Positions 55,739 to 64,000 of a stretch of DNA of 64,000 nt are shown here, in pieces; the first letter of the stretch is position 1, and the number at the start of each line of letters is the position of its first letter. Below the pieces are notes generated by a model. The model did not search any database and was not told the DNA's origin. It saw only the letters and a program-made list of their open reading frames with translations. Source of the stretch: Bacillus sp. PAMC26568 (GTDB lineage Bacteria; Bacillota; Bacilli; Bacillales; Bacillaceae). The stretch is from NCBI RefSeq assembly GCF_014235785.1, contig NZ_CP060137.1, forward strand, positions 1,550,001-1,614,000. Direction: 5' to 3'. The translations under genes and the position numbers were made by a program.

Positions 55739-56387
55739 GCCGCTAATCAAGCTTTGCGGCAACAGATCCCTGAAAGATTTGCAGATCACCAGTCAATCCA
55801 ACGCAGACTATCTTGGATTCATATTTGCCAAAAGCAAACGCAGAGTTGAACCAAACCAAGTAAAAGAGTGGCTTAAAGAAGTGGATATTAATGATAAACA
55901 ACTGGTTGCGATATTTGTGAATGCTAAGCTTAAAGAGCTCGAAAACGTACTGAATGAACTGCCAATAGACGTCATCCAATGTCATGGCACAGAGAGTGTC
56001 AATGAAACAGCTGAAATAAAAACTCTTTTTAATAAAACGGTTTGGAAAGCATTGCCCCATTATGAGGGGACGTTGTCAGCTATGAGAGCTTTTAAGGATA
56101 CAGCCGATGGATTTGTCATAGATTCCAAGGTTAAAGATGCATTCGGAGGGACAGGTCAAACCTTTGATTGGTCGAGAGTTCCGCTTTACTCGAATGCAGC
56201 AAAGAAAATGAACAAAACTCTTTTCATTGCAGGAGGCATTCAGCCGGACAATGTTGTTGAATTGCTTGGGCATAACCCGGAGGGAATCGATATCTCGAGC
56301 GGAATTGAACAAAACGAGAAAAAAGATAAGGCGCTTTTGGATAGATTAGAAGAAAGGGTGAATCAGCATGTATTTATTTCCAGATGA
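55731..56387 (+). CDS. trpF: Phosphoribosylanthranilate isomerase TrpF
   Basis: 218 aa TIM barrel; [12 protein letters not shown]-terminus with catalytic cysteine, [28 protein letters not shown], and [11 protein letters not shown] motifs. ATG 55731 is used because it has TGGAGAACA upstream; it overlaps trpC by 8 nt. The catalytic Asp (DSKV) is present. Confidence 0.96.
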   Translation: MTKPLIKLCGNRSLKDLQITSQSNADYLGFIFAKSKRRVEPNQVKEWLKEVDINDKQLVAIFVNAKLKELENVLNELPIDVIQCHGTESVNETAEIKTLFNKTVWKALPHYEGTLSAMRAFKDTADGFVIDSKVKDAFGGTGQTFDWSRVPLYSNAAKKMNKTLFIAGGIQPDNVVELLGHNPEGIDISSGIEQNEKKDKALLDRLEERVNQHVFISR

Positions 56388-57597
56388 AAATGGCAGATTC
56401 GGAGATTTTGGAGGAAAATTTGTACCTGAAACCTTAATGCAGCCGCTGGCTGAGCTTGAAACGGCTTTTGCAGAAGCAATGGATGATCCAGAATTTATGA
56501 ACGAGTATTATAGACTGCTGGTTGAATATTCCGGCAGACCTACAACATTGACATTCGCCGAAAACATTTCGAAAAAACTTGGCGGAGCGAAGATCTATTT
56601 AAAACGTGAAGATCTTAATCACACAGGAGCCCATAAAATTAACAATGCAATTGGTCAAGCCCTGCTTGCGCGAAAGATGGGAAAAACAAAGATTATTGCT
56701 GAGACAGGTGCAGGGCAGCATGGAGTAGCAGCAGCAACAGTTGCTGCTAAGTTCGGCTTGGAATGCAAAGTATTCATGGGTGAGGAGGATGTGAACAGAC
56801 AGCAGCTTAACGTCTTTCGAATGAAACTCCTTGGAGCGGAAGTGATTCCTGTTCACAGCGGCAATAAAACGCTGAAAGATGCTACTAATGAAGCGATCAG
56901 ATACTGGGTTCAGCATTGTGAAGACCATTTCTATATGATTGGCTCTGTAGTCGGCCCGCATCCTTATCCATTAATGGTTAGAGAGTTTCAAAGAGTTATA
57001 GGGGACGAAGCAAAGCAGCAGCTGGAAGAACGGCTGAACTGTTTGCCCGATAAAGTAGTCGCATGTGTAGGCGGAGGCAGCAATGCAATCGGCATGTTTG
57101 CGGCTTTTATTGAAGAGGATGTAGAGCTGGTAGGAGTTGAGGCAGCGGGAAAAGGTGTTGACACACCTCTGCATGCTGCAACGATTACGAAAGGCACAAA
57201 AGGCGTTATACATGGCTCGCTGACGTATCTTCTGCAAGACGAATACGGCCAGATTATTGAACCGTATTCCATTTCAGCCGGTCTTGATTATCCCGGAATC
57301 GGACCAGAGCATGCCCATTTAGCAAACAGCGGCAGAGTGAAATATGAGAGCGTAACGGATGATGAAGCATTAGAAGCGCTGACCGTTTTAGCGAAGGAAG
57401 AGGGAATCCTTGCGGCAATTGAAACAGCTCATGCTCTGGCAAAAGCATTCGAGCTTGCCAAGCAAATGAATCCTGAAGAAACACTGCTCATTTGTTTATC
57501 AGGACGCGGGGATAAAGATGTTCATACACTGATGGATTCTCTTGAAGGGAGCGATAAGAATGCAAGCATACTTGCAGAATCAGCTGCAGCAAAATAA
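56368..57597 (+). CDS. trpB: Tryptophan synthase beta subunit TrpB
   Basis: PLP-dependent condensation of indole and serine. 409 aa; PLP lysine Lys90 in [20 protein letters not shown], and phosphate-binding GGGSNAIG. Class TrpB1 in its operon with TrpA. GTG and ATG candidates are close; ATG 56368 fits AGAAAGGGTGA. Overlaps trpF by 20 nt and trpA by 38 nt. Confidence 0.97.
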   Translation: MYLFPDENGRFGDFGGKFVPETLMQPLAELETAFAEAMDDPEFMNEYYRLLVEYSGRPTTLTFAENISKKLGGAKIYLKREDLNHTGAHKINNAIGQALLARKMGKTKIIAETGAGQHGVAAATVAAKFGLECKVFMGEEDVNRQQLNVFRMKLLGAEVIPVHSGNKTLKDATNEAIRYWVQHCEDHFYMIGSVVGPHPYPLMVREFQRVIGDEAKQQLEERLNCLPDKVVACVGGGSNAIGMFAAFIEEDVELVGVEAAGKGVDTPLHAATITKGTKGVIHGSLTYLLQDEYGQIIEPYSISAGLDYPGIGPEHAHLANSGRVKYESVTDDEALEALTVLAKEEGILAAIETAHALAKAFELAKQMNPEETLLICLSGRGDKDVHTLMDSLEGSDKNASILAESAAAK

Positions 57598-58378
57598 GAA
57601 ATTGTTCATTCCTTTTATTACAGCAGGAGACCCGAGCGGAGATGCTACAATCGAGCTGGCCCTTTCTCTCCAGAAGAAAGGGGCAACTGCCATTGAGCTT
57701 GGCATTCCTTATTCAGATCCTCTTGCGGACGGACCAGTTATCCAGCGTGCGTCACAAAGATCACTCTCTGAAGGAATGAATATCGTAAAAGCAATGGAGC
57801 TTGTTCCTTCAATGCGTGAAAGAGGTCTAACTATTCCAATAATTCTTTTTACGTATTATAATCCTGTGTTACAATTAGGGAAAGAATCCTTTTTTGCTTT
57901 AGCGGAGAAAAACACAATTGACGGACTGCTTATTCCAGATCTTCCTTTTGAAGAAAGTGCAGACTTAAGAGAGTCATGCAAGCAGCGTGGGGTTACATTT
58001 ATATCCATGGTTGCTCCTACATCATCACAGCGTCTCAAGAAAATCGTATCAAGTGCTGAAGGCTTCTTATACTGCGTTTCCTCATTAGGTGTCACAGGTT
58101 CAAGGAAGACATTTGATAAACGCATCTTTGATTTTCTAAGCGACGTGAAACGAGAAGCTTCAGTGCCTGTCGTTGTCGGTTTTGGTGTTTCTTCAAAGGA
58201 GCATGTTGACGAACTGACAAGGGTATGTGATGGAGTTGTTGTAGGCAGCGCCCTTATTGAAGAGGTTGAGAGATTAGCTTTAAGATTGAAAGATCCAGAT
58301 TCAATGAGAACTGCTCTTTTGGAATTTGAAGAAAAAGCCGCTTCTTTTGTTTCAGATGCTAAAGTGAACATAGGATGA
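57560..58378 (+). CDS. trpA: Tryptophan synthase alpha subunit TrpA
   Basis: Cleaves indole-3-glycerol phosphate and channels indole to TrpB. 272 aa; [11 protein letters not shown], catalytic Glu in [16 protein letters not shown] and catalytic Asp in the same motif. ATG 57560 has GAAGGGAGCG upstream; a start at 57542 is in frame but not preceded by a ribosome binding site. Confidence 0.96.
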   Translation: MQAYLQNQLQQNKKLFIPFITAGDPSGDATIELALSLQKKGATAIELGIPYSDPLADGPVIQRASQRSLSEGMNIVKAMELVPSMRERGLTIPIILFTYYNPVLQLGKESFFALAEKNTIDGLLIPDLPFEESADLRESCKQRGVTFISMVAPTSSQRLKKIVSSAEGFLYCVSSLGVTGSRKTFDKRIFDFLSDVKREASVPVVVGFGVSSKEHVDELTRVCDGVVVGSALIEEVERLALRLKDPDSMRTALLEFEEKAASFVSDAKVNIG

Positions 58379-58390
58379 AATGTGCAGATA

Positions 58391-58408
58391 AGCGGAGCAC
58401 TCCGCTTT
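58391..58408 (+). other. Small hairpin between trpA and hisC
   Basis: AGCGGAG and CTCCGCT pair with a 2-4 nt loop, followed by TTTA. Too weak a T tail for a sure terminator; might tune read-through into hisC. Confidence 0.4.
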
Positions 58409-58430
58409 TATAACAGGAGAGGTGTCCATC

Positions 58431-59513
58431 GTGCAGATTAAAGACCAGCTTACTAATTTAAAGCCTTACCAGCCAGGAAAGCCAATCGAAGAAGTGAAAA
58501 GAGAATACAGCTTAACACACATCGTGAAACTGGCTTCCAATGAAAATCCTTACGGCAGCTCTGAAAAGGCAAAAAAAGCCATTCAGGATGAGTTAAATCA
58601 ATTGGCCATTTATCCTGATGGATACAGTGCACTGCTTCGCCAAAAACTTGCTACCTTTTTAAAAGTAGAAGAAAACGAGATTATTTTCGGAAACGGTTCA
58701 GACGAAATTGTGCAGATTATTTGCCGTGCTTTTTTGAAAAAAGGCACAAATACTGTCATGGCGACACCGACCTTTCCTCAATACCGGCACAATGCAATTA
58801 TTGAAGGTGCAGAAATAAAGGAAATTCCATTGATTAATGGAGAACATGATCTTAATGCAATGCTTGATGCCATTGATGAGCAAACAAAAGTGATTTGGCT
58901 ATGTTCGCCAAATAATCCAACAGGGACTTATATTAATGAGGAATCTCTGCATGATTTTATGAAAAAGGTGCCTGGACATGTGCTTGTTATTCTTGATGAA
59001 GCGTACTATGAATATGTCACAGCTTCAGATTTCCCAGAAACATTGCCGTTAATTAAAAAGTATAAAAACGTCATGATACTGCGGACTTTTTCAAAAGCAT
59101 ACGGACTTGCAGCTCTGCGTGTAGGGTATGGAATCGCAAATAATGAATTAATCAGAAGCATTGAACCGGCAAGAGAGCCGTTTAACACAAATCGTTTAGG
59201 ACAAACCGCCGCACTTCATGCATTAGATGATCAGGATTTCATTAAAAAATGTGCAGAAAAAAATAAACAGGGTCTTGAGCAATTTTATCAATTCAGCAAA
59301 GACAATGGTTTAAGCTACTATCCTTCAGAAGGAAACTTTATTCTGATTGATTTTAACCGTGATGCAGATGAAGTGTTTCAGGCCCTCTTAGAAAAAGGCT
59401 ATATCGTCCGTTCGGGAAAAGCACTCGGTTTTCCGACATCAATTCGTATTACGGTTGGAACGAAAGAACAAAACGAAGAAATTCTGCAAATACTATCAGA
59501 GCTGATTTCATAA
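58431..59513 (+). CDS. hisC: Histidinol-phosphate/aromatic aminotransferase HisC
   Basis: PLP aminotransferase used in both histidine and Tyr/Phe synthesis in Bacillus. 360 aa; [22 protein letters not shown], and PLP lysine in [19 protein letters not shown] 58431 follows AGGAGAGG by 8 nt and matches the family N-terminus (MQIKDQL); GTG 58422 overlaps the ribosome binding site. Confidence 0.96.
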   Translation: MQIKDQLTNLKPYQPGKPIEEVKREYSLTHIVKLASNENPYGSSEKAKKAIQDELNQLAIYPDGYSALLRQKLATFLKVEENEIIFGNGSDEIVQIICRAFLKKGTNTVMATPTFPQYRHNAIIEGAEIKEIPLINGEHDLNAMLDAIDEQTKVIWLCSPNNPTGTYINEESLHDFMKKVPGHVLVILDEAYYEYVTASDFPETLPLIKKYKNVMILRTFSKAYGLAALRVGYGIANNELIRSIEPAREPFNTNRLGQTAALHALDDQDFIKKCAEKNKQGLEQFYQFSKDNGLSYYPSEGNFILIDFNRDADEVFQALLEKGYIVRSGKALGFPTSIRITVGTKEQNEEILQILSELIS

Positions 59514-59623
59514 AATCTGTTTTCGCATAGATTGTGTTTTTCGTAAAAAGACCCATTCACGTGCTCTTTCCTAATAAAATCGCGTGAATTTGCCCTGAAT
59601 AACAATAAATCGCACGAATAAAA

Positions 59624-59652
59624 GAAGAGGTGATGCCCATCACCTCTTTCTT
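59624..59652 (+). terminator. Terminator between hisC and tyrA
   Basis: AAGAGGTGAT and ATCACCTCTT form a perfect 10-bp stem followed by TCTTC. Not seen as a strong break in the classical supraoperon; T content is modest. Confidence 0.65.
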
Positions 59653-59684
59653 CATACATAATTGCGCAGCTAAAGGTGATGAGA

Positions 59685-60797
59685 ATGGAACATAAAGTCG
59701 AAAAAATTCATCTGCTCGGGCTAGGATTAATTGGCGGTTCAATAGCCCTTGCAATCAAGCAAGAGTTTCCTGATTCAACAATAGTCGGGTATGATATAAA
59801 TCAGAGCCAGGCTGAGATTGCAAAGACTCTGACAGTAATTGATGAAATAGCCTTGCATCAATTTGCCGGCATCGAATCGGCGGATGTGATCATCCTTGCC
59901 ACTCCAGTGGAACAGACTCTTTCCATTATTCAGTCTTTAAGCAAACTTTCTTTAAAAGAAAGTGTCATCATAACGGATGTGGGCAGCACAAAACAAAAGA
60001 TTATCGAATACGCTACAAAGGCTTTCGGAAGAGCCGTGCAGTTTATTGGCGGCCACCCAATGGCCGGATCGCATAAATCAGGCGTCATTGCTGCAAAGGC
60101 CCATCTCTTTGAAAATGCATTTTATATACTGACTCCAACAGACCACACGTCTCAGAAATCTCTTATGCTTCTGAAAAATGTACTGAAAGGAACAAAAGCT
60201 CATTTTGTTGAAATGACGCCGGGCGAGCATGACGGAGTGACAGGGGTCATCAGTCATTTTCCTCATATCGTCGCTGCGAGTCTTGTTCATCAAGCAGGCA
60301 GATTTGAAGGAAGTCATCCTGTCATTAAACGATTGGCAGCTGGCGGATTTAGAGACATTACCCGGATTGCATCAAGCAGTCCTGCGATGTGGAGGGATAT
60401 TCTGCTGCACAATAGAGAAAAGCTGATTGCCCTTTTTGATGACTGGCAAAACGAAATGAATCATGTAAAAGAGCTAGTTCATGGACTTGATGGAGATGCT
60501 TTATTTGCTTATTTTCAGGAGGCTAAGGATTTTAGAGACGGCCTTCCTGAACGGGAGAAAGGCGCAATTCCATCCTTTTACGATTTATACGTCGATGTTC
60601 CCGACTATCCCGGGGTGATTTCTGAAATTACAGGGTACTTGGCAATGGAGGAAATAAGCATTACAAACATCCGGATTATTGAAACGCGCGAGGAAATATA
60701 TGGAGTGTTAAGGCTCAGCTTTCAAACGGATGTTGATCGTGAAAGAGCGCAAAAATGCATTGAAAAATATACAGATTACAAAACATTTTTTAGTTAA
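59685..60797 (+). CDS. tyrA: Prephenate dehydrogenase TyrA
   Basis: NAD-dependent oxidative decarboxylation of prephenate for tyrosine. 370 aa; GLGLIGGSIALAI dinucleotide motif, TDVGSTKQ, GGHPMAGSHKSGV, and a C-terminal ACT domain (about 298-370: LYVDVPDYPGVISEI). ATG 59685 is chosen since AAAGG is 8 nt upstream; ATG 59679 is too close. Confidence 0.95.
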   Translation: MEHKVEKIHLLGLGLIGGSIALAIKQEFPDSTIVGYDINQSQAEIAKTLTVIDEIALHQFAGIESADVIILATPVEQTLSIIQSLSKLSLKESVIITDVGSTKQKIIEYATKAFGRAVQFIGGHPMAGSHKSGVIAAKAHLFENAFYILTPTDHTSQKSLMLLKNVLKGTKAHFVEMTPGEHDGVTGVISHFPHIVAASLVHQAGRFEGSHPVIKRLAAGGFRDITRIASSSPAMWRDILLHNREKLIALFDDWQNEMNHVKELVHGLDGDALFAYFQEAKDFRDGLPEREKGAIPSFYDLYVDVPDYPGVISEITGYLAMEEISITNIRIIETREEIYGVLRLSFQTDVDRERAQKCIEKYTDYKTFFS

Positions 60798-60811
60798 TGA
60801 GGTGATTCGTT

Positions 60812-62110
60812 ATGTCAATTGAAAAAAAACTGCGGAGAGCAAAGAGTTTAAAAGGTGAAATTGCCATACCAGGTGATAAATCAATTTCTCATAGAGCCGT
60901 CATGTTTGGTGCTCTTGCTCACGGTGAAACTGAGATTGAGAATTTCCTTGCAGGGGCAGATTGCTTATCAACAATTGCCTGTTTTAGACAAATGGGCGTT
61001 GACATTGAGCAAAATGGAACAAAGGTGAGGGTTTCCGGAAAAGGAATAGATGCACTCATAGAACCAGAGGGCATATTGGATGTCGGCAATTCGGGAACAA
61101 CGACCCGTCTCATGCTTGGGATCCTTGCAGGGCGAACGTTTCATGCCTGCATCATTGGTGATGAGTCCATTGCGAAAAGACCGATGACACGTGTAACGAA
61201 CCCTTTAAAAAATATGGGTGCATCGATTGATGGAAGACAAGATGGAAATTTTACGCCAATTTCTATTCGGGGCGGTAAGCTTAAAGGGATAGAGTACCAA
61301 TCACCTGTAGCCAGTGCCCAAGTCAAGTCAGCTATCCTTCTTGCAGGCCTGCAGGCTCATAATGAAAAAACAAAAGTAACAGAGCCTCATAAATCAAGAG
61401 ATCATACGGAAAGAATGCTAAGAGCCTTTGGCGCAGAAGTAAAGGAAGAGGGTTTATCGGTAGAAATTACCGGAGGACAGTCCCTTAAGGCGGCATCCAT
61501 TCAAGTGCCTGGAGATATTTCTTCTGCTGCTTTCTTTTTAGTAGCTGGCGCCATCGTGCCAGACAGTACAATCACATTAAAAAATGTAGGAATTAATCCA
61601 ACTAGAATTGGCATCATTGAAGTCCTTACGAAAATGGGGGCAAAGTTAACAATCGAGGAAAAAGGCACACATGCCCACGAGCCGGCTGCTGATTTGACGA
61701 TTTCAACATCCGAATTAAAAGGAACAACTATTTCTGGTGATTTGATTCCTCGTTTAATTGATGAAATTCCTGTCATTGCCCTGCTTGCGACACAAGCTGA
61801 AGGAGATACCATTATTAAGGATGCAAGTGAATTAAAAGTGAAAGAAACAAACCGTATTGATACCGTTGTACAAGAGCTCAACAAGCTTGGTGCCGTGATT
61901 GAACCAACTGATGATGGTATGATCATCCGCGGGAAACAGACTTTAACATCTTCAGCATCTGTATCAAGCCATGGTGATCACCGAATCGGAATGATGCTCG
62001 CAATAGCAGCTTTAATTGCAAAAGGAGATGTTTCACTTTCGGGACATGAAGCGATAGATGTATCTTATCCTCAATTCTTTGAGCATTTGGATCAGCTCGC
62101 TGTAAAGTAA
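60812..62110 (+). CDS. aroE: 5-enolpyruvylshikimate-3-phosphate synthase AroE (AroA in E. coli)
   Basis: Sixth step of the shikimate pathway. 432 aa with [16 protein letters not shown] at the N-terminus, [14 protein letters not shown], the KRPMTRV loop, and a late KETNRIDTV and [11 protein letters not shown]. The N-terminal motif is the PEP-binding site. GAGGTGATTCG precedes the ATG; the gene follows tyrA by 14 nt and ends the supraoperon. Confidence 0.97.
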   Translation: MSIEKKLRRAKSLKGEIAIPGDKSISHRAVMFGALAHGETEIENFLAGADCLSTIACFRQMGVDIEQNGTKVRVSGKGIDALIEPEGILDVGNSGTTTRLMLGILAGRTFHACIIGDESIAKRPMTRVTNPLKNMGASIDGRQDGNFTPISIRGGKLKGIEYQSPVASAQVKSAILLAGLQAHNEKTKVTEPHKSRDHTERMLRAFGAEVKEEGLSVEITGGQSLKAASIQVPGDISSAAFFLVAGAIVPDSTITLKNVGINPTRIGIIEVLTKMGAKLTIEEKGTHAHEPAADLTISTSELKGTTISGDLIPRLIDEIPVIALLATQAEGDTIIKDASELKVKETNRIDTVVQELNKLGAVIEPTDDGMIIRGKQTLTSSASVSSHGDHRIGMMLAIAALIAKGDVSLSGHEAIDVSYPQFFEHLDQLAVK

Positions 62111-62113
62111 GAT

Positions 62114-62149
62114 AAAACCTTTCGGGACATGGTCCCGAAAGGTTTTTTA
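62114..62149 (+). terminator. Intrinsic terminator after aroE
   Basis: AAAACCTTTCGGGAC and GTCCCGAAAGGTTTT form a 15-bp stem followed by TT and A/T. End of the aromatic supraoperon. Confidence 0.9.
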
Positions 62150-62172
62150 AAGAGATAAGAGAAAGTATAAAG

Positions 62173-62300
62173 TTTTGCGCATTGATGTCCAGCGCAAGCG
62201 CCTAACTCCTCGGTCAGAACGAATCTGCCAGTAAAGTCAAAACCGGACTTTTCTGTCAGCTCCTTTTCTGCCTGTCGTGACCCTGGCGCTTGCGCTTTTC
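62173..62300 (+). repeat. Dispersed intergenic repeat, long form (best palindrome)
   Basis: TTTTGCGCATTGATGTCCAG lead, GCGCAAGCGCC near the left end exactly complementary to GGCGCTTGCGC at the right end, CTAACTCCTCGGTCAG and AGTCAAAACCGGACTTTTCTG cores. 128 bp. Clearest example of the family. Confidence 0.85.
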
Positions 62301-62373
62301 ATATAATTGTCATAACCAGCCCGAACTCATCATAGCTTGTCTTAAGAAGAATCGAAGGGTGGGATGATAGTCT

Positions 62374-63270
62374 TTGGCGTATATCATTGAAGATGCGAAT
62401 GTCTTAAAAAACAATGGTTTTGAAAAAAGCTCTCTGCTGATTCGGAATAACAGAATTGATTATATAAGTCCTTCATTAAAACGGATGAAATCTATGAAAA
62501 TGAATGCAGGGTCCTATGTGCTGACACCTGGACACGTGATGCTTGATTTCTCTCTTGAAGGTGCATTTTCTGATATTAAAAGAATCTTTATGGAAAAACT
62601 GATTGTAAAAGGCTGTACGACCGTGATTGCAGTTGCTTCAGCAGAATATGAACGGGATCTTCCAGAAGCGATTCGAAAAAAGAAACAAATCATGATTAAT
62701 TCTCCTATCGATTACTGCATCGGTGTAAAAGTTCCGCTGAAAAAACTGACCCCATCATTGCTCATTAACTGCAAAAAAAATAAAATCCCGCTGCTTGTTA
62801 TCGAGATCAACGCAGAAGATTCCATTGCCGATTTCCCATGGGAATGGATCAGAAATAGCATTTATGGTTTTCCAATGACGTTACTGCCGCTTTGGAGAGA
62901 GCATGCTTCTTTAAATAAAAAGAAAATGCAATTCATACAATTGATGATGAAACACCGAATTTCAGCAGAACTGGAGTGTCCAATGGAGCATGTCCAGATA
63001 GAAAAACCGATCTTAATGAAAATTGGCATTTACCCAGAAAAAGGAGATATCCGCATCGGCGGCGAAGTTGATTATAACCTGTATAGGCTAAATGAGTTCA
63101 ATTCAGTTGAAGAAAAGTTCTCTGGAGGGTATCATAATCATATTCCTGAATTTACGATTCATAAAGGACAGCTGATCAAAGTAGGTCAGAAAATTTGTTT
63201 AAAACCAGGATTTGGAGAATATTGTGAAATTGCCATGTCTGGAAGGTTTTCTGCAAATGCTGTCCCATAA
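62374..63270 (+). CDS. Degenerate amidohydrolase-like protein (putative pseudoenzyme)
   Basis: 298 aa, not recognised from B. subtilis between aroE and ypiA. The N-terminus (about 1-50) and C-terminus (about 250-290) look like the split beta-sandwich of amidohydrolases, and the middle like their TIM barrel. Where active family members have the metal-binding HxH after PGxxD, this protein has TPGHVMLDFSLEG, so both histidines are gone; no later SDxxP metal site is visible either. It probably lacks metal-dependent hydrolase activity. TTG start with AGGGTGGGA upstream; isolated between two copies of the dispersed repeat. Confidence 0.6.
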   Translation: MAYIIEDANVLKNNGFEKSSLLIRNNRIDYISPSLKRMKSMKMNAGSYVLTPGHVMLDFSLEGAFSDIKRIFMEKLIVKGCTTVIAVASAEYERDLPEAIRKKKQIMINSPIDYCIGVKVPLKKLTPSLLINCKKNKIPLLVIEINAEDSIADFPWEWIRNSIYGFPMTLLPLWREHASLNKKKMQFIQLMMKHRISAELECPMEHVQIEKPILMKIGIYPEKGDIRIGGEVDYNLYRLNEFNSVEEKFSGGYHNHIPEFTIHKGQLIKVGQKICLKPGFGEYCEIAMSGRFSANAVP

Positions 63271-63301
63271 GGAGTTCCCCTGAAAGTTTATAACTATAAA
63301 A

Positions 63302-63434
63302 TTTTGCGCATTGGTGTCCAGTTCCAGCGCCTGACAACCCGGTCAAAGCGGTGCTGCCGATGAAGTCAAACCGGGACTTCAGCGTCAACCCCAATTATGC
63401 CTGCCGGAGGAATAAAGGTGCTTGCGCTTTTCTT
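63302..63434 (+). repeat. Dispersed intergenic repeat, long form, diverged copy
   Basis: TTTTGCGCATTGGTGTCCAG lead, TTCCAGCGCCTGACAACCCGG, AGTCAAACCGGGACTT core and GGTGCTTGCGCTTTTCTT tail. Together with the copy at 62.17 kb it flanks the amidohydrolase-like gene in direct orientation. Confidence 0.8.
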
Positions 63435-63451
63435 AGAAAGGGCGTTACAAG

Positions 63452-64000
63452 TTGAAAAATTCACTAGCTGAAGCAATAGAATTAGTTGAGTCAGGACAAG
63501 CAGAAGAAGGCTTGAAAAAACTGACAGCGATCGAAAAGACTCTGCATGATGAGGAGAAATTTCTGCTTGCGGAAAAATACTATCAGTGGGGCAATACAGA
63601 ACAAGCGCTGAATATTATGGAAGACATGCAGCTGCTGTATCCGGAAGAATCTGAGATTACGGTGTTTTTAGCAGAACTCTATATTGATATGGATGAGGAA
63701 GAAAAGGCACTTGAACTCTTAAACACAATTTCTGAAACAGATTCTTCTTATGTGCAGGCACTAATCTTATCTGCAGATTTGTATCAAATGCAGGGGCTTA
63801 ACGAAGTAAGCGAGCAAAAGCTGCTTGCTGCAAAAAAAATAGTGCCGAATGAACCTGTAATTGACTTTGCTTTAGGTGAACTTTATTTTCATCAAGGTCA
63901 CTACCATAGAGCCATTCCCTATTTTAAAGATGTGTTAAAAGAGCATGCTGTGATAACGGGAGTCAATGTCTATCAAAGGCTGGCAGAATCAATCAGTGCC
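63452..64000 (+). CDS. ypiA: TPR-repeat protein YpiA (3' end cut off by window)
   Basis: The first 183 codons of a tetratricopeptide repeat protein, open to the last base. TTG start at 63452 with AGAAAGGGCG upstream; MKNSLAEAIELVESGQAEEGL opening, then repeated helix pairs such as AEKYYQWGNTEQALNIMEDM, VFLAELYIDMDEEEKALELL and FALGELYFHQGHYHRAIPYF. B. subtilis YpiA follows aroE and is about 420 aa. A protein-interaction scaffold; the partner is not known from sequence. Confidence 0.88.
   Translation, partial: MKNSLAEAIELVESGQAEEGLKKLTAIEKTLHDEEKFLLAEKYYQWGNTEQALNIMEDMQLLYPEESEITVFLAELYIDMDEEEKALELLNTISETDSSYVQALILSADLYQMQGLNEVSEQKLLAAKKIVPNEPVIDFALGELYFHQGHYHRAIPYFKDVLKEHAVITGVNVYQRLAESISA

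Overview
The window is a 64-kb stretch of a low-GC, endospore-forming Bacillaceae chromosome (Bacillus or Metabacillus-like; species not determinable by eye). Reasons: gene order closely follows the Bacillus subtilis segment from resC through the aromatic amino-acid supraoperon to ypiA; sporulation and germination genes are present (spoIVA, sleB, ypeB, prsW, YIEGIA protein); a TRAP (mtrB) gene sits beside folE; ribosome binding sites are strong AGGAGG-type with frequent TTG and GTG starts. No transposase, phage gene, CRISPR array, tRNA or rRNA was seen.

Layout. 1-3.5 kb: end of resC, then resDE. 3.5-5.8 kb: a B12 module (cobalamin riboswitch, DUF4430 lipoprotein, ECF S component, PduO-type adenosyltransferase) that interrupts the res-sigX order expected from B. 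subtilis. 5.8-14.3 kb: sigX-rsiX with a SigX-type promoter, an M23/LysM envelope hydrolase, a PHP phosphoesterase, an orphan PAS histidine kinase, serA, FMN riboswitch-ribU, ferredoxin. 14.6-21.9 kb: ypbB-recQ-ypbD-ypbE, ypbF, then a CBS protein, a small membrane protein and a CarH/LitR-like B12-binding MerR regulator, then mecB (ypbH). 22-29 kb: gudB, ypdA, asparaginase, prsW, sleB-ypeB. 29.4-42.3 kb: motI (ypfA), ypfB, cmk, plsC, ypfD, fni, ypzI (a 43-aa gene on the minus strand), yphA, YIEGIA pair, der, gpsA, yphE, yphF, spoIVA. 42.8-48.7 kb: hbs, folE-mtrB, hepS-menG-hepT, ndk, cheR. 48.8-62.1 kb: aroF-aroB-aroH, a decayed PH-domain gene, the TRAP-controlled trp leader, trpEDCFBA, hisC, tyrA, aroE. 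62.1-64 kb: a degenerate amidohydrolase-like gene and the start of the TPR protein ypiA.

How the parts connect. TRAP (44.3 kb) should bind the GAG/TAG triplets at about 52.26-52.31 kb and switch the trp leader between an antiterminator and a terminator whose arms can both be read in the sequence. The adenosyltransferase and B12 uptake genes could supply adenosylcobalamin to the CarH-like regulator at 20.3 kb, which keeps the residues of light-sensing CarH. Heptaprenyl diphosphate synthase and MenG make menaquinone from isoprenoid precursors (fni) and the chorismate made by aroB/aroE/aroF.

Intergenic space carries two families of dispersed palindromic repeats: a roughly 125-bp element ending in GCGCTTGCGCTTTT-like or GCGCTTCCGCTTTT-like sequence (29.2, 39.3-39.6, 62.2, 63.3 kb, with diverged relatives at 9.6, 11.1 and 13.8 kb), and one 91-bp palindromic element upstream of der. 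The most notable observations are the CarH-like regulator, the inserted B12 module, the readable TRAP attenuator, the aroE-ypiA pseudoenzyme, the bPH2 pseudogene and the repeat array after gpsA.
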